Source: Desulfospira joergensenii DSM 10085 (GTDB lineage: Bacteria > Desulfobacterota > Desulfobacteria > Desulfobacterales > Desulfobacteraceae). From it: 64,000 nt of DNA. The notes beneath the pieces are model-generated. The model was not told the origin of the DNA and made no database searches. It saw only the letters and a program-made list of their open reading frames with translations. Location: the NCBI RefSeq assembly GCF_000420085.1, contig NZ_ATUG01000002.1, positions 1,364,001 to 1,428,000 of the forward strand, written 5' to 3'. The position numbers were made by a program, and so were the translations under genes. Below are positions 43,718 to 53,182 of this stretch, piece after piece (the first letter of the stretch is position 1; each line of letters starts with the position of its first letter).

Positions 43718-45711
43718 GATCCGCATTGTTCTCCATGGTCCGGCTTCTCTTTTTCATTTTCCTGGGCATGGGAACCCTGGGAGCCTTGGCTGCCGCATTT
43801 CTGATTTTTCATGTATCCTCGGATCTGCCCAAACTACCCCAGGACCTGAGGCGGATCATTGAGATGCCCCAAACCCGGATATATTCATCTTCCGGCCAGG
43901 TTCTCATGAACCTGGGAGAACAGAAGTCCATTCCCATTTCCATGGTATCCAAGGATTTTATCAACGCCATCCTGGCCACTGAGGATCATCTTTTTTTCGA
44001 CCACCACGGGGTGAACAAGCTTCGGACCCTTAAGGGACTTTACGTCACCCTGTTTAAACCCGGCCGGGTGGAGGGGGCCTCCACCATCACCCAGCAATTG
44101 GCCAAGAACCTTTTTTTCAGTTTTGAGCAGTCGTTTAAACGGAAATTTCAGGAAATGCTCATTGCCTTTCAGATTGAGGCGGCCCATTCCAAGGAAGAGA
44201 TCCTGGAGGCCTATATCAACCAGATCCATTTCGGTGCAGGGGCCCAAGGGATAGAAAAGGCGGCCAATACCTTTTTCAATAAACCGGCCCAGGATCTGAC
44301 CCTTGCCCAGGCCGCTCTTTTGGCGGGTTTGCCGAAATCACCCACGGCCTACAACCCCTTTCTCTATTATGACCGGGCGCTCAAACGGAGGAAAATTGTG
44401 CTGGACCGCATGGTCGCAGTGGGGTTTATCGACCGGGAAGAGGCTCTCAGGGCCGCAGAGGAAAAGCCTGTTCTCCATTCAGGAAAAAAGGATTCCAGAT
44501 CCGGCAGTTATTTTCTGGATGCCCTGATCCAGCATTTGATCGAAATTTACGGTGAAAACCTTGTGTTCCACGGGGGGCTGAGGGTCTTTTCCACATTGGA
44601 TACCCGGCTCCAGGCCTCTGCCGGGCAAGCCCTAAAACAGGGTCTTGAACGACTGGACAGCCTCATGGGTATCGGAGAGAATGAAAAAGACCGTCCCCAG
44701 GGGGCCCTGGTGGCCGTTGAAAACGGTACCGGAGCGGTCCGGGCCCTGGCCGGGGGGCGGGACTATTTTACCAGCGAGTTTAACCGGGCCGTGAACAGCC
44801 ATCGCCAGCCCGGCTCAGGATTTAAGCCCTTTGTCTACTATACGGCATTCAAGAAACTGGGGCTTCATCCGGGCAGCCCCATGACGGACCGGCCCGTCCG
44901 TATCCCTGTTCCCGGAAGGCCGGACTGGGAACCCCGGAATTTTGAAAAGGTTTGTTCCGGGGATATGGTATTGAAAACAGCCCTGACCCGGTCGGTCAAC
45001 ACCATTGCCGCACAATTGGTTCAGATGACCGGACCCGATGCCGTAATAGAGACGGCAAGACTGTGCGGGGTGAAGAGTGAACTGCAAAAGGTCTATTCCA
45101 TCGCCCTGGGGACCTCCGGGGTGACCCCCCTTGAAATGGCATCGGCTTTTTCCGTGTTTGCCAACCTGGGAACCCGGCATGATCCTTTCCTTGTCCAGCG
45201 GGTGGAAGATCCCCTGGGACGGGTGCTGTTTGAACATATTGTCCAGGACAGGCTGGTCCTTGAGCCGGCCGTTGCATACCAGGTTGTGGATATGATGAAG
45301 GCGGTTGTGGATACGGGCTCGGGCCGGTCCATCCGCCGGTCCGGATTTTTGCGGCCTGCGGCGGGGAAGACCGGCACCTCGGATAATTACAAGGACGCCT
45401 GGTTTACGGGGTTTACCCCCGGTCTCACCACTTCTGTCTGGACCGGGTTTGATAAAAAGAAGACCCTAAGGGATGCCGGCGGCAGGGGCATCACCGGAGG
45501 CCGGGGAGCGGCACCCATCTGGTCCGACTTCATGTCCCGGGCATTAAAGGGAGAACCGGAAAGGGATTTTCCCATTCCGGACCATATCCGCTTTGAGAAA
45601 ATCGATGTTGCAACCGGGTGTGCCCCGGCCCCTGAAACAGACCCGGAAAATCCTGTTTCGGTATTGACCATTCCCCTGAAAACCAACCAGAACCTCTGCG
45701 GGGAGCCATGA
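43714..45711 (+). CDS. Bifunctional penicillin-binding protein 1A
   Basis: A 665-aa class A PBP that polymerises and cross-links peptidoglycan. A membrane helix near residues 8-32 is followed by a GT51 glycosyltransferase with the catalytic Glu in ATEDHLFFDHHG and the EGASTITQQLAKNLF motif. The transpeptidase domain has SxxK (SGFK, about 367), SxN (SVN, about 427) and KTGTSD (about 551). The ATG at 43714 is chosen because it overlaps the preceding stop. The gene in turn overlaps the SPOR protein gene by four bases, so the three products are made together. All catalytic motifs are intact. Confidence 0.95.
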   Translation: MRSALFSMVRLLFFIFLGMGTLGALAAAFLIFHVSSDLPKLPQDLRRIIEMPQTRIYSSSGQVLMNLGEQKSIPISMVSKDFINAILATEDHLFFDHHGVNKLRTLKGLYVTLFKPGRVEGASTITQQLAKNLFFSFEQSFKRKFQEMLIAFQIEAAHSKEEILEAYINQIHFGAGAQGIEKAANTFFNKPAQDLTLAQAALLAGLPKSPTAYNPFLYYDRALKRRKIVLDRMVAVGFIDREEALRAAEEKPVLHSGKKDSRSGSYFLDALIQHLIEIYGENLVFHGGLRVFSTLDTRLQASAGQALKQGLERLDSLMGIGENEKDRPQGALVAVENGTGAVRALAGGRDYFTSEFNRAVNSHRQPGSGFKPFVYYTAFKKLGLHPGSPMTDRPVRIPVPGRPDWEPRNFEKVCSGDMVLKTALTRSVNTIAAQLVQMTGPDAVIETARLCGVKSELQKVYSIALGTSGVTPLEMASAFSVFANLGTRHDPFLVQRVEDPLGRVLFEHIVQDRLVLEPAVAYQVVDMMKAVVDTGSGRSIRRSGFLRPAAGKTGTSDNYKDAWFTGFTPGLTTSVWTGFDKKKTLRDAGGRGITGGRGAAPIWSDFMSRALKGEPERDFPIPDHIRFEKIDVATGCAPAPETDPENPVSVLTIPLKTNQNLCGEP

Positions 45712-47063
45712 TCCGGTATCTGAGAAATATCAGTGTCTGTCTCTGGGTGTCGAGCCTGTTTTCCATTCCCTTCAGCTTCCTGGCTCTTCCCTGGATCAGA
45801 CAGGTTCTCACCGGTGTCACTCCGGGGGCTGGGCTGATCGGGGTGGCAATTTTTTTCTACGGCCTGACCACAACGGGTTTTCATTTTCTGGGCCGGAAGA
45901 TGATCCTGAATTTTATCCGGGAGGGAACCATCTGGGAACAGGCCGGTATAATTGAAAAGGCCCGGAAAAGGTATGGCGCGGCTGTCAGGGTTTACGACAG
46001 TTTCTTATTGTTTCCCTTGTCAGGGGAAGCAACAGGGAAGAAACTCATCCATGCATTGGCGAAATTTAGCCTGGGACCGGGAGCCGGCAACTTTGCCCAT
46101 GGACGCCGGGCATCCTGTCTTTACCTGAGGGCAAACCCGGAGGACTCGGTCCTGGCAGAACTCTGGCTTCGGAGGTTTCTGGACAATCTCGGAGATAGAG
46201 GGGAGCCGGAAGACTCTGAACTTGAGCTTTTAACCTCCCTTGCTGAACTCCACCGGGCCGATGAGACTTTTCTGTCTCTTCTGGCCGGGGCTTTTCTCGC
46301 TCTGGGCAGGACAGATACCTCTGCCCGGCTGTTGTATTCAAGGGTTCTGGGCCGGCCCCGGCTCAGGAAGACCTTTGAAGATAAAATTGACCTTCTGCTG
46401 GGCCCATCCCCGCAAGGAACGCCGGATGGGGAAAGAGGCCTGGGGGATTTCATACCGATTACCGCGGACCAGGCCTATGATGAGATACCTATAAGATCCG
46501 GACCCGCAAAAAAGGAACCCGGTATTTTATTCATCAGAAAGGCTTTGATTAGGTCCTGGAATCTCTTCACTCGTGCCGGAGCCCGGGGAGTGAAATTTTT
46601 GAAAGCATCCGGCCGGGTTCTGGTATCCATTTTAAGGTCTTTTACAGCCTTTGCGCTGGCCGCTGTGGATCAGACACGGCAGAGGGAAAAGTCGGGGCCC
46701 TATATCCGGGCCGGGATACTGGGAGGAATGGCGGTTTTTCTTCTGATTTTTGTTATCAATACCATTTCCCATATGCAGCATCCGTCCGGCATGGAAAAGG
46801 GGGCCCAGGTCATTGAAGCCCAGATCCCCAAGCCATTTACCATACAGGTTGCGGCCTACCTGAAGCCCTCCCATGCCGACCGGTATTTGACCGTTTTGAA
46901 CAAGAAGGATCTGGATGCCTTTGTGGAGAAGGTAAAGGGAGGCGGGAAAACCTGGTATGTCATCAGGATTTCCCGGTTCCCGGATAAGAAATCGGCGGAA
47001 GCCTATGGCAATCAACTGAAAAAACAGAAGATCATCGAAGATTTTTTTGTCTGCAACCGGTAA
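45708..47063 (+). CDS. Membrane protein with C-terminal SPOR domain
   Basis: A 451-aa protein. Two hydrophobic helices lie in the first 65 residues, a helical region of about 100-230 looks TPR-like, a further membrane helix lies near 340-360, and the final 80 residues (FTIQVAAYLKPSHADRYL to IIEDFFVCNR) are a SPOR domain. SPOR domains bind denuded septal peptidoglycan, so this protein probably targets to division or growth sites. It overlaps the PBP1A gene by four bases and converges on yedF after five bases. Confidence 0.85.
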   Translation: MIRYLRNISVCLWVSSLFSIPFSFLALPWIRQVLTGVTPGAGLIGVAIFFYGLTTTGFHFLGRKMILNFIREGTIWEQAGIIEKARKRYGAAVRVYDSFLLFPLSGEATGKKLIHALAKFSLGPGAGNFAHGRRASCLYLRANPEDSVLAELWLRRFLDNLGDRGEPEDSELELLTSLAELHRADETFLSLLAGAFLALGRTDTSARLLYSRVLGRPRLRKTFEDKIDLLLGPSPQGTPDGERGLGDFIPITADQAYDEIPIRSGPAKKEPGILFIRKALIRSWNLFTRAGARGVKFLKASGRVLVSILRSFTAFALAAVDQTRQREKSGPYIRAGILGGMAVFLLIFVINTISHMQHPSGMEKGAQVIEAQIPKPFTIQVAAYLKPSHADRYLTVLNKKDLDAFVEKVKGGGKTWYVIRISRFPDKKSAEAYGNQLKKQKIIEDFFVCNR

Positions 47064-47068
47064 GAGGT

Positions 47069-47695
47069 CTAAAGGCTGATTGCCTTTTCGGCCAGTTGCA
47101 TGGACGTTACAATGTCCAGCATATTGGTGGTGGTTCCCACCTTTTTGACTTCCATGAGTCCAAAATGGGTCAGGCAGGTGCCGCAGACCAGGATATCCAC
47201 ACCGGAATCCCCAAGCTCATTAAGGTCATCCATTGCAGGGGATCCTTCCACCGCCAGCTTAACACCGCTGTTGACAAAGACCAGACGCCAGAGTTCTTCT
47301 CCCATTTCCTTCAGGGTTTTGATGTAGTTGATCATGAGCTTTGTTCCCAACTCATCATCTCCGCTTCCCATCCGGTTGGAGGAGATCATGACCATGATCT
47401 TTTGAAGGGCGGGCCGGTCCTTCGGAGCCCCGGGTTCTGATCCCGGTCCCGACTCTGTTGCTCCATTTTCCTGTGCAGGGTCCCGGAATCCTTCAACGGC
47501 CGAGGTAGCGCCGTCTGAATCCACGGAAACCTGGAAATTCTGGAAACTCAGAAACCGGCTGACATTTTCCACAGCGGCCTCATTGTCAACCAGAATCCGT
47601 ATCCTTGTGAGGGGGGTGTTTTCTATGGCTTCCTTGGTTTTCAATACCGGAGCCGGGCATTCCAAAGAGCGGCAGTCTATTTCTTTGATGGTCAT
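47069..47695 (-). CDS. yedF: YedF-type sulfurtransferase-like selenium metabolism protein
   Basis: A 208-aa two-domain protein. The N-terminal 75 residues form a TusA/SirA domain with the active CPAP motif (RSLECPAPVLKTKEAI). The C-terminal half is a DsrE-like domain with a conserved Cys pair region (VDILVCGTCLTHFG). This architecture is the YedF protein of selenium-using bacteria, proposed to handle selenium delivery. The ATG at 47695 starts at the conserved domain; a TTG ten codons earlier is a weaker choice. selD, selA and selB are not in the window. Confidence 0.88.
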   Translation of the reverse strand: MTIKEIDCRSLECPAPVLKTKEAIENTPLTRIRILVDNEAAVENVSRFLSFQNFQVSVDSDGATSAVEGFRDPAQENGATESGPGSEPGAPKDRPALQKIMVMISSNRMGSGDDELGTKLMINYIKTLKEMGEELWRLVFVNSGVKLAVEGSPAMDDLNELGDSGVDILVCGTCLTHFGLMEVKKVGTTTNMLDIVTSMQLAEKAISL

Positions 47696-47950
47696 GGTAT
47701 TTTTCTCTGCTGGTAAAAGGTCCAAAGTCCAAAGTGCGGGGATAACCTCAATAACAAAGCCTTTCCAAGGGAATCGGCCTTATTTTGAATCCTATCTTAA
47801 GAAGACTCCTTCGGGAAGTCAAATAGGGATCATCAATGGAAAGTAAAATCAATATTCAAATTATGCATATAACCCGGATTGAGTATTGACACAGAAGAGG
47901 ATGTGTGGCCATTATCCAGGGAGCACTCAACCCTGGAAAGGAGAAGGATT

Positions 47951-48247
47951 ATGATCATTATTTCAAATGTTACCTATCCCCCGGAAAGCACCCGGGAGAT
48001 CGCCAATCGATACCTTAAAGCCCCGGCCCTGCCGGATTATATCAAGAAAAAAGGACCTTATATCTCGGCCGGCCAGGAGTCGGGCATGCATTCCATCACC
48101 TATTATGAACTGGAAAACCACAGACTGGCAGAGGGCCTCCAGGCGATCGCCGACAGCCTGGCCGTCTACTTCGGGGTGCCCGGATACCGGTATGACATCA
48201 AACCTTATTTTGAACTGGAAGAGGGCCTGTCCATACTGGGATTGTAG
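47951..48247 (+). CDS. Small conserved-looking protein of unknown function
   Basis: A 98-aa soluble protein with no named domain. The ATG at 47951 follows an AAGGAG ribosome site; an upstream start at 47879 would add 24 residues lacking that signal. The sequence is compact with alternating strand and helix character and two Pro-rich turns. Its end overlaps the end of the convergent YkgJ-type gene by 43 bases. Codon use matches the chromosome. Confidence 0.65.
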   Translation: MIIISNVTYPPESTREIANRYLKAPALPDYIKKKGPYISAGQESGMHSITYYELENHRLAEGLQAIADSLAVYFGVPGYRYDIKPYFELEEGLSILGL

Positions 48248-48594
48248 TCGGCCCGGGACCGGTTCTTTGCCCAGCCGCATATTTTTTCAAATTCCGAGAA
48301 CTTCCATTTAAGGGGAAAATCCCGGCATTGACCCGGTTTGACTTCATGGATGCGGCAGCCGTCATTCCCTAGAAAAATGCACTCCTTGTTTTCCTTTTCA
48401 ACCAGGGACAGGGTCTGACGGTCCCGGGTCAGACGGGTATACTTCCGGGTGAAGGAGAGCAGATCCATTTCCAGGAACCGTGCAATGCGGTCGGCTTCTC
48501 CGGGCCTCAGCCTGACATATCCTTCCTGGCGGCAGCAGGCATGGCAGCGGATGCATCTGAAGTCTGTCATATCTTTCTGGTTTATTTCAGCCAT
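48205..48594 (-). CDS. Short YkgJ-family cysteine-cluster protein
   Basis: A 129-aa protein with the YkgJ pattern FRCIRCHACCRQEGYVRL near the N-terminus and CIFLGNDGCRIHEVKPGQCRDFP in the middle, probably a metal or Fe-S binding site. It is shorter than the 265-aa relative at 16770-17567. ATG 48594 is used; a TTG three codons upstream is possible. The last 14 codons overlap the convergent small gene. Confidence 0.78.
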   Translation of the reverse strand: MAEINQKDMTDFRCIRCHACCRQEGYVRLRPGEADRIARFLEMDLLSFTRKYTRLTRDRQTLSLVEKENKECIFLGNDGCRIHEVKPGQCRDFPLKWKFSEFEKICGWAKNRSRADYNPSMDRPSSSSK

Positions 48595-48657
48595 TTTTAT
48601 CAAAAAGATTTTTGTTGATTGTTAAGGGTTTCCAGCAGAACATGGGAGCTTTCAAAA

Positions 48658-49692
48658 TCAGAGGAACAGGTTCATGTTCGGCCGGGCCAGGGTCTCGGGA
48701 GGGCATTGCAGCAGGCCGTCAATATTGTCCTGAATCTGATCCATGGTCTCGGCCCGGATGAGCTGTTTTAAGATGGAGTGGGCAAATTTGAAATTGGCGC
48801 AGAAATAGGGGGCGAATTTTTTGAACATCTTGACGGCAAAGCGGTCGTTGTAGTGCTCCCTGAGCAGTTCGGCCATGGATGTGGCCGTAAAGTGATACAC
48901 ATCCTCACCCGGTTTAAAGCCCCGGGTCCATTGGGCAAATATCCAGGGCCTTGCCACGGCCATCCTGCCGATGGATAGGCCCTGGCAGCCGGTCCGGTTT
49001 ACCATTTGCATTCCGTCTTTCTCGGTAAACAGGTTGCCGTTCCCAAAAACCGGAATGGAAACGGCTTTTTCCACCTGCCCGATGATCTCCCATCTGGGGG
49101 GGCGGTTCCGCCGGTCAGGGGCCACCCTCGGGTGAAAAACCAGGGCGTCGGCCCCGGCGTCCTCAAATCGTCTGGCCATGTCTTCAGGAAAGCCGGGGTG
49201 GTTGTCCCACCCGGTCCTGAATTTTACAAATACAGGGCAGGCAACGGCCTTTTTCACCGATGCCACGATCCGGCCGGCCAGCTCCGGTTCTTTCAAGAGG
49301 GCGGCTCCGCATCCTTTTTTACAGATGGCGGCAACGGAACAGCCGAAATTAAGGTCCACACCGAAAAAGCCTTCCGACTCAATGCGCCGCGCCGCCCCGG
49401 CCATATCCTCTTCACCTGCCCCGAAGATCTGGCAGACCGTATGGGGCAGTTCCTCTTTTCTCCAGGTAAAGACATGTGAGACGGAGGGATTTTCGTGGGG
49501 AACGGCCCGGGCGCTGCACATGCCGGTAAAGAGAAGACCGAAACCACCGAACCGGGAAACCAGTTGCCTGAAGGCAATGTGTCCCAATCCTGCCATGGGG
49601 GCCAGGAAAAGGCGGTTGGATATGTTTTTTCCGCCGATGACAAGACCGGTGTTTAAAAACCGGGCAAGAGCGGCTGGGTCCGTATGTTTCAT
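48658..49692 (-). CDS. tRNA-dihydrouridine synthase family protein
   Basis: A 344-aa FMN enzyme that reduces uridines in tRNA to dihydrouridine. The TIM barrel opens with RLFLAPMAGLGHIAFRQL and contains the active-site region VDLNFGCSVAAICKKGCGAALL, the FMN/substrate strand FVKFRTGWDN, and FGNGNLFTEKDG ... GLSIGRMAVARPWIF. The catalytic Cys is present but the usual GCP reads GCS. A TTG seven codons upstream gives the longest frame; neither start has a clear ribosome site. It is likely DusB/DusC-like, but the target position cannot be read from sequence. Confidence 0.88.
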   Translation of the reverse strand: MKHTDPAALARFLNTGLVIGGKNISNRLFLAPMAGLGHIAFRQLVSRFGGFGLLFTGMCSARAVPHENPSVSHVFTWRKEELPHTVCQIFGAGEEDMAGAARRIESEGFFGVDLNFGCSVAAICKKGCGAALLKEPELAGRIVASVKKAVACPVFVKFRTGWDNHPGFPEDMARRFEDAGADALVFHPRVAPDRRNRPPRWEIIGQVEKAVSIPVFGNGNLFTEKDGMQMVNRTGCQGLSIGRMAVARPWIFAQWTRGFKPGEDVYHFTATSMAELLREHYNDRFAVKMFKKFAPYFCANFKFAHSILKQLIRAETMDQIQDNIDGLLQCPPETLARPNMNLFL

Positions 49693-49891
49693 GGGCAGGG
49701 CTTTGGGTAACAAAATTAAAGTCTGACCTTATACTCGATATTCATAAATATGTCAATGATATCCAATTTTTCCAAGATCATATGAGACGGGCTCCCCGGG
49801 TGGCAACCTCCGTTCCAGTGGCTATCATCTGCCTGTGGTTAGGGAGGAAAAACTCCGAATCAAAGAACCCATTTTTCAGGGTCGGTCTTTC

Positions 49892-49920
49892 TTGACATCG
49901 GCCCTTACCTATAATATTCT
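49892..49920 (+). promoter_or_regulatory. Promoter of the feo locus
   Basis: TTGACA (49892-49897) with a 17-base spacer and TATTCT (49915-49920) form a good sigma70-type promoter about 34 bases before the Fur-FeoA ATG. A canonical Fur box (GATAATGATAATCATTATC) was not found, so the locus may use a divergent operator. Confidence 0.65.
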
Positions 49921-49953
49921 GAGTGCTTATGTTAAACAGGGGTAAATTGAAGA

Positions 49954-50928
49954 ATGCACACCAGGCATGAACAGGAAAAAAGACAGTTTGTCAGGCTTTT
50001 CAAAGAGCAGGGACTGGACCGGTTCGATCAGCGGTTTCAGGTGCTTGAGGCCTTTTTAAAGCTTGAGGACCACGTTACCCTCCAGGAGATCTCCCGGCAG
50101 TTGAAAGCCGACGGGATAAAGCTGGATGATGAGTTCATCTTTTCCAGCATGGAACATCTTTGCCGGTTCGGATTTGCCCTGAAGGCTGAATTTGATCAGG
50201 ATAGGGATACCCTTTATGAACACCGCCATCTGGGGGTCCACCATGATCACATGATCTGCACAAAGTGCGGATCGATCCTGGAGTTCAAGGATGAAGCCCT
50301 GGAGAAACAGCAGAAAAAGGTGACCGCCGCCTACGGATTTTACATGCTCCAGCATAAGATGGAGATTTACGGCCTCTGTTCGGGATGCATGGCTTCGAGA
50401 AAAGAACTGGTGCCTTTGAACCGGGCCAGGCAGGGCGAAAAGATGATCATAAAGGAAGTGGATGCCGGTACAAAGATGCAGCTTCGCATCTCCTCCATGG
50501 GCCTGAGGATCGGAGATCCCGTTGAAATTCTGTCCAGCGGATTCGGGGGGCAGATCGTGGTGGCCTCGGGTCAGAACCGGCTGGTCATTGGAACGGGCAT
50601 GGCCCAGAAGATATGGGTCAGGCATTTTGGAAAGGATGATTTGCCCGAACCGGACAAGATCCGGGACAGGGAGGGGAAAGGGAAGACCATGCCCCTGAGC
50701 CGGATGAAATCCGGTCAGGAGGCGGTGATCGTCCGGGTTTCCGGTGAAAGGCTTTTGCGCAGGCGGCTTCTGGAGATGGGGATTAACCGGGGAACAAAAA
50801 TCTATGTGGAAAAATATGCGCCCTTGAAAGATCCCCTTGAACTGGTGGTCAAGGGCTACCATGTTTCCCTGCGGGTGGAAGAGGCAGCCAATATTCTGGT
50901 TGAACAGGTACACGACAGACAGATATGA
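49954..50928 (+). CDS. Fur-FeoA-FeoA fusion protein
   Basis: A 324-aa protein joining a Fur-type regulator and two FeoA domains. The Fur part covers about residues 1-140: a winged helix, then the metal-site region YEHRHLGVHHDHMICTKCGSIL and a second Cys pair in YGLCSGC. FeoA domain 1 (about 150-225, LVPLNRARQGEKMIIKEVDAG then SMGLRIGDPVEILSSG) and FeoA domain 2 (about 245-318, MPLSRMKSGQEAVIVRVSG then LEMGINRGTKIYVEKYAPL) follow. FeoA domains are SH3-like partners of FeoB. The gene overlaps feoB by four bases. The protein may both sense iron and dock on the transporter. Confidence 0.88.
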   Translation: MHTRHEQEKRQFVRLFKEQGLDRFDQRFQVLEAFLKLEDHVTLQEISRQLKADGIKLDDEFIFSSMEHLCRFGFALKAEFDQDRDTLYEHRHLGVHHDHMICTKCGSILEFKDEALEKQQKKVTAAYGFYMLQHKMEIYGLCSGCMASRKELVPLNRARQGEKMIIKEVDAGTKMQLRISSMGLRIGDPVEILSSGFGGQIVVASGQNRLVIGTGMAQKIWVRHFGKDDLPEPDKIRDREGKGKTMPLSRMKSGQEAVIVRVSGERLLRRRLLEMGINRGTKIYVEKYAPLKDPLELVVKGYHVSLRVEEAANILVEQVHDRQI

Positions 50929-53099
50929 GGCAGACATATACCATTGCCCTGGCCGGCAACCCCAATTGCGGCAAGACAAGTATTTTTAATCACCTTACCG
51001 GGGCCCGGCAGAAGGTGGGAAACTGGCCCGGGGTCACAGTTGAAAAAAAAGAAGGTCTTTTACGGCACCGGGATGCGGATCTCAGGATCGTAGACCTGCC
51101 CGGGACCTACAGTCTGACTCCTTTTTCCATGGAGGAAATCGCAGCCAGGGATTTTGTTATCAATGAAGCCCCGGATCTGGTGATCAATATCATCGATGCA
51201 TCCAATCTTGAGCGGAGTCTTTTTCTGGCCCTTCAGATTCTGGAACTGGGCCGGCCGGCCGTTTTCGCCCTGAATATGGCAGACACGGCCCAGGCCAAGG
51301 GGATCCGTATAGACGAAAAAAAGCTGTCGGACCTTCTGGGACTGCCCGTTGTCTTTACCGTGGGCAACAGGAACAAGGGGATAGGGGACCTGGTTGACAG
51401 GGCCATTGAAGAGATCAGGGCCTTTGAAAAGGGGAAAAAAACAAGACCCATCCGCTACGGCAAAGAGGTTGAAGATTCCATCTCAAGGGTTTTAACAATC
51501 CTGGATTCAGACCCGGACCCGGAGAATATCGAAGCTCTTTCCCGGTGGAATGCCATTAAGCTTCTTGAGGATGACAGGATCGTCAAGGAAAGAATTTTAG
51601 TCCGGATGAGCGGAGCCGGGGAAGAGGCAGTTGCCGAAGCCAAGGCCTGCCGGAAGAGGATTTTTGATCAGTTCCAGGACGATTTCGAGATTGTGCTCAC
51701 CGAGGATCGGTACGGGGTGATTGCCGGAATTGTAAAAGAGACTGTCACCAATCTTGCCTCCAGGCGGATCGACATGTCCAGGAATATTGACCTGGTACTT
51801 ACGGACCGTTTTCTAGGCATCCCGGTATTTATCTTCTTCATCTGGGCCATGTTTCAACTGACGTTCAGCCTGGGGGCCTATCCCATGGGGTGGATCGAGT
51901 CAGGGGTGGGATTTTTGTCTGCCCGGCTGGACCTGATGCTGGAACCCTCTTTGTTCAAGTCTCTACTCCTGGACGGGATCATTGCCGGTATCGGCAGTGT
52001 GATCATCTTTCTTCCCAATATTCTGATTCTCTTTTTCTGCATTGCCCTGTTTGAGGATACCGGATACATGGCCAGGGCGGCTTTTCTGATGGATCGGGTC
52101 ATGCATACTTCAGGGCTCCACGGCAAATCCTTTATCCCCATGCTCATGGGGTTCGGATGCAGTGTTCCGGCCATCATGGCCACCCGGACCCTTGAGCATG
52201 AAAAGGACAGGATTCTGACCATCCTCATGACCCCCTTTATGTCGTGTTCGGCCCGGCTGCCGGTCTATATTGTACTGGCAGGCAGTTTTTTTGCCCACAG
52301 GGCCGGCACTATTATCTTCTGCCTCTATACCGCCGGCATCCTCATCGCCATCCTGTCCGGCCGCCTGCTCCGTTCAATGTTTTTCAAGGGAGAGGATGCC
52401 CCTTTTGTCATGGAGCTTCCCCCCTATCGTACCCCCATGTTGAAAAGCCTGCTCATCCACATGTGGGACAGGAGCAAGATGTTTCTACGAAAAATGGGCG
52501 GGGTAATTCTCATCGGTTCCATCATCATCTGGGGGCTGTCAAATTTCCCCAGGAATATTTCATACTCAGTTGATTACCAGGGGCAGATCAAGCAGGTCAT
52601 GGAGGCGGCTGAAACTCAAATGGCAGCGGCCGAAGAAAAAGAGCAAAAGATCCTCAAGGATCAGGTATCCCATAAAATTATGGAGATCGAGAATAAAAGG
52701 GAGCAGGAACGGGTGGCAAAATCTTATATCGGAAGGTTGGGCCATGCCCTGGAGCCTTTGTTTCAGCCCATCGGTATCGGGTGGCGGGCCGGTGTGGCTC
52801 TGGTTACCGGGTTTGTGGCCAAGGAGGTGGTGGTCAGCACCATGGGGGTGCTCTACGGGGTGGGGGAGGAAAATGGAAAGGCTCTGGAATCGGCCTTGAG
52901 AAAATCCGGCATGACCCCCTTGTCAGCCCTGTCCATGATGGTTTTTGTCCTGCTTTATGTGCCCTGTTTTGCCACGGTCATGACCATTTACAGGGAAGCA
53001 TCTGCCCGGTGGGCATTGTTTAACGTGATCTACACAACTATGGTTGCATGGGCCATGTCTTTTCTGGTATATCAGACAGGATGTTTTTTACAGGGATGA
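50925..53099 (+). CDS. feoB: Ferrous iron transporter FeoB
   Basis: A 724-aa inner-membrane Fe(II) transporter with an N-terminal G domain. G-motifs are GNPNCGKTSIFN, GVTVEKKEG, DLPGTYSL and NMAD, followed by a helical guanine-dissociation-inhibitor region and the polytopic membrane part with the FeoB gate segments, including GFGCSVPAIMATRTL and FMSCSARLPVY. It starts inside the end of the Fur-FeoA-FeoA gene (ATGA), so expression is tightly linked. Sulfate reducers depend on Fe(II) for Fe-S proteins and lose iron to sulfide, which fits the presence of this locus. Length and motifs are complete. Confidence 0.96.
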   Translation: MRQTYTIALAGNPNCGKTSIFNHLTGARQKVGNWPGVTVEKKEGLLRHRDADLRIVDLPGTYSLTPFSMEEIAARDFVINEAPDLVINIIDASNLERSLFLALQILELGRPAVFALNMADTAQAKGIRIDEKKLSDLLGLPVVFTVGNRNKGIGDLVDRAIEEIRAFEKGKKTRPIRYGKEVEDSISRVLTILDSDPDPENIEALSRWNAIKLLEDDRIVKERILVRMSGAGEEAVAEAKACRKRIFDQFQDDFEIVLTEDRYGVIAGIVKETVTNLASRRIDMSRNIDLVLTDRFLGIPVFIFFIWAMFQLTFSLGAYPMGWIESGVGFLSARLDLMLEPSLFKSLLLDGIIAGIGSVIIFLPNILILFFCIALFEDTGYMARAAFLMDRVMHTSGLHGKSFIPMLMGFGCSVPAIMATRTLEHEKDRILTILMTPFMSCSARLPVYIVLAGSFFAHRAGTIIFCLYTAGILIAILSGRLLRSMFFKGEDAPFVMELPPYRTPMLKSLLIHMWDRSKMFLRKMGGVILIGSIIIWGLSNFPRNISYSVDYQGQIKQVMEAAETQMAAAEEKEQKILKDQVSHKIMEIENKREQERVAKSYIGRLGHALEPLFQPIGIGWRAGVALVTGFVAKEVVVSTMGVLYGVGEENGKALESALRKSGMTPLSALSMMVFVLLYVPCFATVMTIYREASARWALFNVIYTTMVAWAMSFLVYQTGCFLQG

Positions 53100-53182
53100 T
53101 ATAAGGACACGGGGAGCCTGAAGTGAAAAGCGGGAAATCCGGCCTTTCTGCTGTTGTATGGCCGTTATATGGAGGAGCCGTC

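Noticed and set aside
47770-47846. Short segment reading YFESYLKKTP, similar to the PilT C-terminus (FRSYLKNPP)
   Set aside because: The likeness covers only about eight residues and is compatible with chance.
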